A stretch of 64,000 nucleotides of DNA from positions 372,001 through 436,000 of the forward strand of contig NZ_FTMG01000003.1 of assembly GCF_900155965.1 (NCBI RefSeq), in the 5' to 3' direction. The notes under the pieces were generated by a model. The model was given only the letters and a program-made list of their open reading frames with translations. It was not told where the DNA came from and did not search any database. The position numbers were made by a program, and so were the translations under genes. How positions within the stretch are numbered: position 1 is the stretch's first letter; each line of letters opens with the position of its first letter. Positions 60,605 through 64,000 of the stretch are shown one piece after another. Source of the stretch: Mucilaginibacter lappiensis. Lineage in GTDB: Bacteria; Bacteroidota; Bacteroidia; Sphingobacteriales; Sphingobacteriaceae.

Positions 60605-60997
60605 ATGAAGCCCAAGCACGATATAACCACCCTGGATGATATCAAACTACTGGTAGATACTTTTTATACCCGGGTAGCTGCTGATGCCCTGCTGGCTCCC
60701 ATATTTACCGAGCGCCTGGGCGGGCACTGGCTGCCGCATCTACAAAAAATGTACACCTTTTGGCAAACCGTATTGCTGGAGCAATACACTTACAATGGGG
60801 CTCCTTTTCCGCCTCATGCCAACTTACCGGTGGATGAGCAGCACTTTGAGGCATGGCTTAACCTGTTCTCGGCCACGGCAGATAGCCTGTTTCTGGGACC
60901 AAAAGCAGATGAGGCCAAGTGGCGCGCAGGTAAAATGGCTCAGATGTTTCAGCTCAAAATAGCCCATATCAAAAATAACCCGCGCAATATATTATAG
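60605..60997 (+). CDS. Group III (P-type) truncated haemoglobin
   Basis: A 130-residue globin: FYTRVAADALLAPIF near 20, HLQKMYTFWQTVLLEQYTYNGAPFPPH near 45 and HFEAWLNLF near 80 with the likely proximal His 80, then KADEAKWRAGKMAQMF. These are group III trHb motifs. Such proteins bind O2/NO and may take part in redox or NO detoxification. It is followed at 42 bp by the GH25 gene. Confidence 0.9.
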   Translation: MKPKHDITTLDDIKLLVDTFYTRVAADALLAPIFTERLGGHWLPHLQKMYTFWQTVLLEQYTYNGAPFPPHANLPVDEQHFEAWLNLFSATADSLFLGPKADEAKWRAGKMAQMFQLKIAHIKNNPRNIL

Positions 60998-61027
60998 CGG
61001 AGTGATGGGCTTATCGGGGCATTTTTG

Positions 61028-61035
61028 TAAATTTG
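61028..61035 (+). promoter_or_regulatory. -7 box just upstream of the GH25 start
   Basis: TAAATTTG, an exact TAnnTTTG, ends 4 bp before the GTG start at 61040, again implying a leaderless mRNA. Confidence 0.45.
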
Positions 61036-61039
61036 CAGC

Positions 61040-61942
61040 GTGTCACCTACCGAGAAAAAAGTTACCGAAATCCCAAACCCCTTTGTCCCGGTGAAAAAAA
61101 AAGCTCCTGCTAAAAGAAAAACCGCAACTCAAAAGAAAAAGGAGCAAAAAAATGTCATATACTGGCGAATAGCCATAGCCGGATTACTGCTCATCCTGCT
61201 TTCGCCCTTTTACTACGGTTATGTATTGCGGAGTTTTAGCGCCACCTGGCGCTGGGTATTGGATATTGGGCAGGATACCCGCTATCGCACCTATAAAAAT
61301 TTTAATGTACGTATCCCGGCAGGTTTTACGGTTCACGGTATTGATGTATCATCGTACCAGGGCAAAATAAACTGGCAAAAGGTAAAAGCCATGAATGATG
61401 ATGATGTACACGTCACTTTTGCCTTTATTAAGGCTACAGAGGGCGTTTTAAGTGTGGACCCCTATTTTCAACGTAACTGGCGCGAAGCACCTAAAGCCGG
61501 GATCATATGCGGAGCCTATCATTACTTTCTGCCGCAGAAAAGTGGTGTCTGGCAGGCCAGGTTCTTTCTGCAAACCGTAAAGATAGAAAAAGGCGATCTG
61601 CCCATGGTGGTTGATGTAGAACAGCTTTACAGAACAGCTCCCGCCAAAATGCGCGAGCAACTGACGTCCTTTATCAATCATATTGAAAATAAAACAGGTG
61701 TCAAGCCCATTATTTATACTAACATCAGCTTTTACCAGGATTATCTGCAAGGCTATTTTGATGATTATACACTTTGGATAGCGCACTATTATCAGCCGGT
61801 GTTAAATATCAGCAACAAAACCAACTGGCAGTTTTGGCAACATTCTGATAAAGCGCGCATCAATGGTATCAATCAAAAAGTTGATTTTAATATATTCAGG
61901 GGTGATAGCACCGCTTTCCGGAAATTGCTCATCAGTCAATGA
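61040..61942 (+). CDS. Membrane-anchored GH25 lysozyme
   Basis: A 300-residue protein starting at a GTG. A Lys/Ala-rich cytoplasmic tail (about 1-38) is followed by one transmembrane helix (about 40-60) and a GH25 domain (about 98-295). The catalytic acids are visible: D102 in GIDVSSYQG, D192 and E194 in VVDVEQLY. GH25 muramidases cleave the beta-1,4 bond of peptidoglycan; a signal anchor puts the domain in the periplasm. The gene after it starts in its last codons. Confidence 0.9.
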   Translation: MSPTEKKVTEIPNPFVPVKKKAPAKRKTATQKKKEQKNVIYWRIAIAGLLLILLSPFYYGYVLRSFSATWRWVLDIGQDTRYRTYKNFNVRIPAGFTVHGIDVSSYQGKINWQKVKAMNDDDVHVTFAFIKATEGVLSVDPYFQRNWREAPKAGIICGAYHYFLPQKSGVWQARFFLQTVKIEKGDLPMVVDVEQLYRTAPAKMREQLTSFINHIENKTGVKPIIYTNISFYQDYLQGYFDDYTLWIAHYYQPVLNISNKTNWQFWQHSDKARINGINQKVDFNIFRGDSTAFRKLLISQ

Positions 61943-61989
61943 TTTTTTGTAACGGGGAAGCAGCTACAAGCGTCAATAAAATAAAAACC

Positions 61990-62481
61990 ATGAAAACACC
62001 GACATACCGTTTCCTGATAGCTATAGCATTTTTACTATCCTGCATATTTTGGGGCAATAATGTACAAGCCCAGGCCACACAAAAACATGTGGACCAACAG
62101 TTGTACAATACCATTTTACATATGGATAGCGTTTGTTTTGATGCCTATAATAACCATGATATACAAACGTTAAAAAAAGTATTTTCTGAAAACTTAGAGT
62201 TTTATCATGACTTAGGCGGCCTCACCAATTATGAGCAAAACATCCAGGCTTTTGAAAGAATCTTCGTTCAAAATAAAGTCTCAGGTATGAAAAGAGAGCT
62301 GGTGAAAGGCAGCCTGGAAGTTTATCCGATTAAAGACTATGGTGCCATTGAGGTGGGTATGCACAGATTCACCCATATGGAAAATGGAAAAGAAGTAGTT
62401 GGCCTGATGAAATTTTTACACGTTTGGCAATACAAAAACAATGAGTGGAAAATTACCCGGATAATCAGCTACGATCATTGA
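61990..62481 (+). CDS. Secreted NTF2-like protein
   Basis: About 163 residues from the ATG at 61990 with a signal peptide ending near QAQA; a frame open to 61939 is only a run-through of the GH25 end. LHMDSVCFDAYNNHDIQTLKKVFSENLEFYHDLGGLTNYEQNIQAFE and EVVGLMKFLHVWQYKNNEWKITRIISYDH are the NTF2-like (DUF4440/SnoaL) pattern. Function unknown. Confidence 0.85.
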   Translation: MKTPTYRFLIAIAFLLSCIFWGNNVQAQATQKHVDQQLYNTILHMDSVCFDAYNNHDIQTLKKVFSENLEFYHDLGGLTNYEQNIQAFERIFVQNKVSGMKRELVKGSLEVYPIKDYGAIEVGMHRFTHMENGKEVVGLMKFLHVWQYKNNEWKITRIISYDH

Positions 62482-62554
62482 TATAAACTAAGGACTAAAC
62501 AATTGCTTATTACGCCTTATCTTTATAAATGAAATAACCTAAGTCATCCTGTAT

Positions 62555-63043
62555 ATGAAGAAGTTCCTGCTGATCCTCATCATTTCAAACGTATCATCTG
62601 CCTACCTATGCTTCGCACAGCATACTGGTACGCCTCATTCTCAGCTTAAAAAAGCTGCCTGGCTATTAGGTAACTGGTAAAACAAAACACGAAGGGGTAT
62701 AACTATGGAGAGTTGGAAAAAACTGAACGACTCTACCTATCTGGGTAAAAGTTACCAATTAAGTGGGCTGGATACCTTATCCGCCGAAGACGTCCGCCTG
62801 GAAGAGCATCATGGTAACCTGTATTATATCCCTACCGTTAAAAATCAAAATGATGGCAAGCCGGTAATTTTCACCATGACCACAGTATCGGCCGATGGTT
62901 TTGTTTTTGAGAATCCAGAACACGACTTCCCTCAAAAGATCACGTATAACCGCATGAGCAAAGACAGCGTGGCGGCCGAAATTTCTGGGACATACAAAGG
63001 GAAACAACGCGCCATCAAATTTCCGATGGGCAGGGTCAAATAA
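62555..63043 (+). pseudogene. DUF6265-like secreted protein, broken by one nonsense codon
   Basis: The frame starts at 62555 with a clear signal peptide (MKKFLLILIISNVSSAYLCF) and reads to AWLLGNW, where TAA occurs at 62678-62680, then goes on in the same frame with NKTRRGITMESWKKLNDSTYLGKSY to 63043. The family pattern is GxWENKT..G...ESWKKLNDS, so the TAA very likely replaces GAA (Glu) by one base change. The downstream part alone (62705) has no signal or good start. DUF6265 has no known function. Confidence 0.78.
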
Positions 63044-63185
63044 GTTGTATCCAGAGATCATACAGCCCCCAGCGTACTGCATTTTCATAATTTATTTTTT
63101 TTCTAAATGGGTGTCCAATTGGTGAAAGTCCGCTTGATATGGTGGTATAATTCATTAATCAGAAAACCATTAAAAATTAAAAAAA

Positions 63186-63527
63186 ATGAAAGAGTACGCA
63201 TTAATTTTCAGACATGAAGACGGCCAAAAAGTGGCCTCACCGGAGCAAATACAAATCTGGATGAAACAAACCATGGATTGGATAACCACCATTGCAGCCA
63301 AAAACAAATTTGTAAGCGGCACCGGGTTACCCTTTGATGACGCCCGGGTTGTGCATGCCAACAAAACAGTTACCAATGGACCTTTCGGCGAAATCAAAGA
63401 AACCATAGGGGGCTACATTATTGTAAAAGCTGATACCGTTGACGAGGCCGTTGAATTTGCAAAAGGCTGTCCTGTTTTACAGGGAGAAGGAAATACCGTT
63501 GAGGTTAGGACAATTGCCAATCACTAA
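63186..63527 (+). CDS. YciI-like protein
   Basis: A 113-residue protein of the YciI/DGPF family: MKEYALIFRHEDGQKVASPEQIQIWMKQTMDWI and DARVVHANKTVTNGPFGEIKETIGGYIIVKADTVDEAVEFAKGCPVL. The DGPFxExKE signature is represented by NGPFGEIKE. It is the second YciI-type gene in the window (other at 44748). Function unknown. Confidence 0.88.
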   Translation: MKEYALIFRHEDGQKVASPEQIQIWMKQTMDWITTIAAKNKFVSGTGLPFDDARVVHANKTVTNGPFGEIKETIGGYIIVKADTVDEAVEFAKGCPVLQGEGNTVEVRTIANH

Positions 63528-63556
63528 CCATACCGTTAATTTGGCAGACTTACCCA

Positions 63557-63599
63557 AAACAGAAAAACCGTTAGCGCCATGCCAACGGTCTTTCTGTTT
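63557..63599. terminator. Hairpin between the YciI and GIN-domain genes
   Basis: AAACAGAAAAACCGTT (63557-63572) and AACGGTCTTTCTGTTT (63584-63599) pair with one mismatch around an 11-nt loop. It separates two convergent genes. Confidence 0.75.
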
Positions 63600-63616
63600 C
63601 TATAAAATAAGGGATA

Positions 63617-64000
63617 TTAATTTACTTTATTCACCCTGCCCGAGCCGGTGTATTTGGTATCGGCTATGGTAGCGTTTCCGGAGTAGGTTACACCTCCAGA
63701 ACCGGTAATACGTGCGGATACGGTTTTGTTAGCGATGATAGAAATACTACCTGAGCCACTGATAGTAGCCGCAAGGGTTTCTGCAGTTAAGTCCCTGCCA
63801 TTGATCTCGCCCGAACCGCTAATACGAAATTCAGCCTCGTTGGTACTGCCTTTAAGGTGAATACCTCCTGAACCGCTAATGCGCGTTTCTAAAGTGGATG
63901 CTTTTACGGCAACACGCATATTACCTGACCCGCTGAGTATTACTTTAACATTTTGACCGGTTAATACACCATCCAGATCCAGGTTGCCAGAGCCACTATT
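63617..64000 (-). CDS. GIN-domain (DUF2807) protein, N-terminal part outside the window
   Basis: 127 residues to the stop, open to the right window edge. It is a series of short repeats with SGSG: ILSGSGNMRV, RISGSGGIHL, RISGSGEING, TISGSGSISI, RITGSGGVTY and YTGSGRVNKV, each about 18-22 residues. This is the right-handed beta-helix-like head GIN domain of Bacteroidota, a secreted or surface protein. The signal and start lie beyond 64000. Confidence 0.88.
   Translation of the reverse strand, partial: NSGSGNLDLDGVLTGQNVKVILSGSGNMRVAVKASTLETRISGSGGIHLKGSTNEAEFRISGSGEINGRDLTAETLAATISGSGSISIIANKTVSARITGSGGVTYSGNATIADTKYTGSGRVNKVN

Noticed and set aside
61939..61989. Longer N-terminus of the NTF2-like protein
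   Set aside because: It would put a polar 17-residue stretch ahead of a clean signal peptide and overlaps the GH25 stop.
1..64000. Insertion sequence, prophage or integrase
   Set aside because: No transposase, integrase, capsid or terminase motif was seen in any frame examined.

Overview
The window looks like a chromosomal segment from a Bacteroidota bacterium of the family Sphingobacteriaceae, most like Mucilaginibacter or Pedobacter (inferred, no search was run). The signs are a SusC/SusD pair with an ECF sigma/FecR switch, lineage-typical families (DUF4905, DUF4296, DUF4256, a short histone-H1-like protein), weak ribosome sites, and several -7 boxes of the Bacteroidota form TAnnTTTG. No insertion sequence, prophage, integrase or CRISPR array was seen.

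Layout. 1-2.6 kb: two tandem paralogous proteins of unknown function (one cut by the window edge), possibly of the P47/TULIP type. 3.0-5.2 kb: a histone-H1-like protein, an AT-rich spacer, a Crp/Fnr regulator and siroheme methyltransferase CobA with an unusual leader. 5.2-14.5 kb: a seven-gene unit on the minus strand, glycerophosphodiesterase - ECF sigma - FecR anti-sigma - SusC - SusD - Tat-exported metallophosphoesterase, which reads as an inducible system for taking up and breaking down a phosphate ester. 14.6-16.1 kb: a membrane protein of unknown function flanked by palindromic repeats beside a tRNA-Gln. 16.2-18.9 kb: uronate genes (KduI, an SDR dehydrogenase, a DUF4350 protein) with a clear promoter. 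19-34 kb: mostly housekeeping genes (Dps, DUF4905, LysM protein, uridine kinase, ScoAB CoA-transferase, CE2-like esterase, MutS2, YggS, aspartate kinase, YitT, FabH), with spacers full of different long inverted repeats.

34-54 kb is a run of small regulator-plus-effector modules: HxlR/MBL hydrolase, TetR/EmrB-type efflux pump/aminoglycoside phosphotransferase, ArsR/SRPBCC/DoxX, Crp/tautomerase, MarR/YciI, AraC/alcohol dehydrogenase, AraC, MFS/cupin, Crp/membrane protein. Several have visible operators: a 20-bp TetR-type palindrome at 38916, a pair of matching 16-bp sites around the -7 box at 41969, an 18-bp palindrome at 51623 and an inverted repeat at 44684. Upstream of the MFS gene at 50143 lies an eight-unit array with exact 10-bp period.

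54-64 kb: lipoproteins, an HNH-like gene bracketed by two 89-bp terminal-inverted-repeat elements, a MarR/MFS pair with an 18-bp palindromic operator, a GldB-like peptidase, a group III truncated haemoglobin, a membrane-anchored GH25 lysozyme, an NTF2-like protein, a DUF6265-like gene broken by one nonsense codon, a YciI protein and the 3' part of a GIN-domain (DUF2807) gene running off the end.
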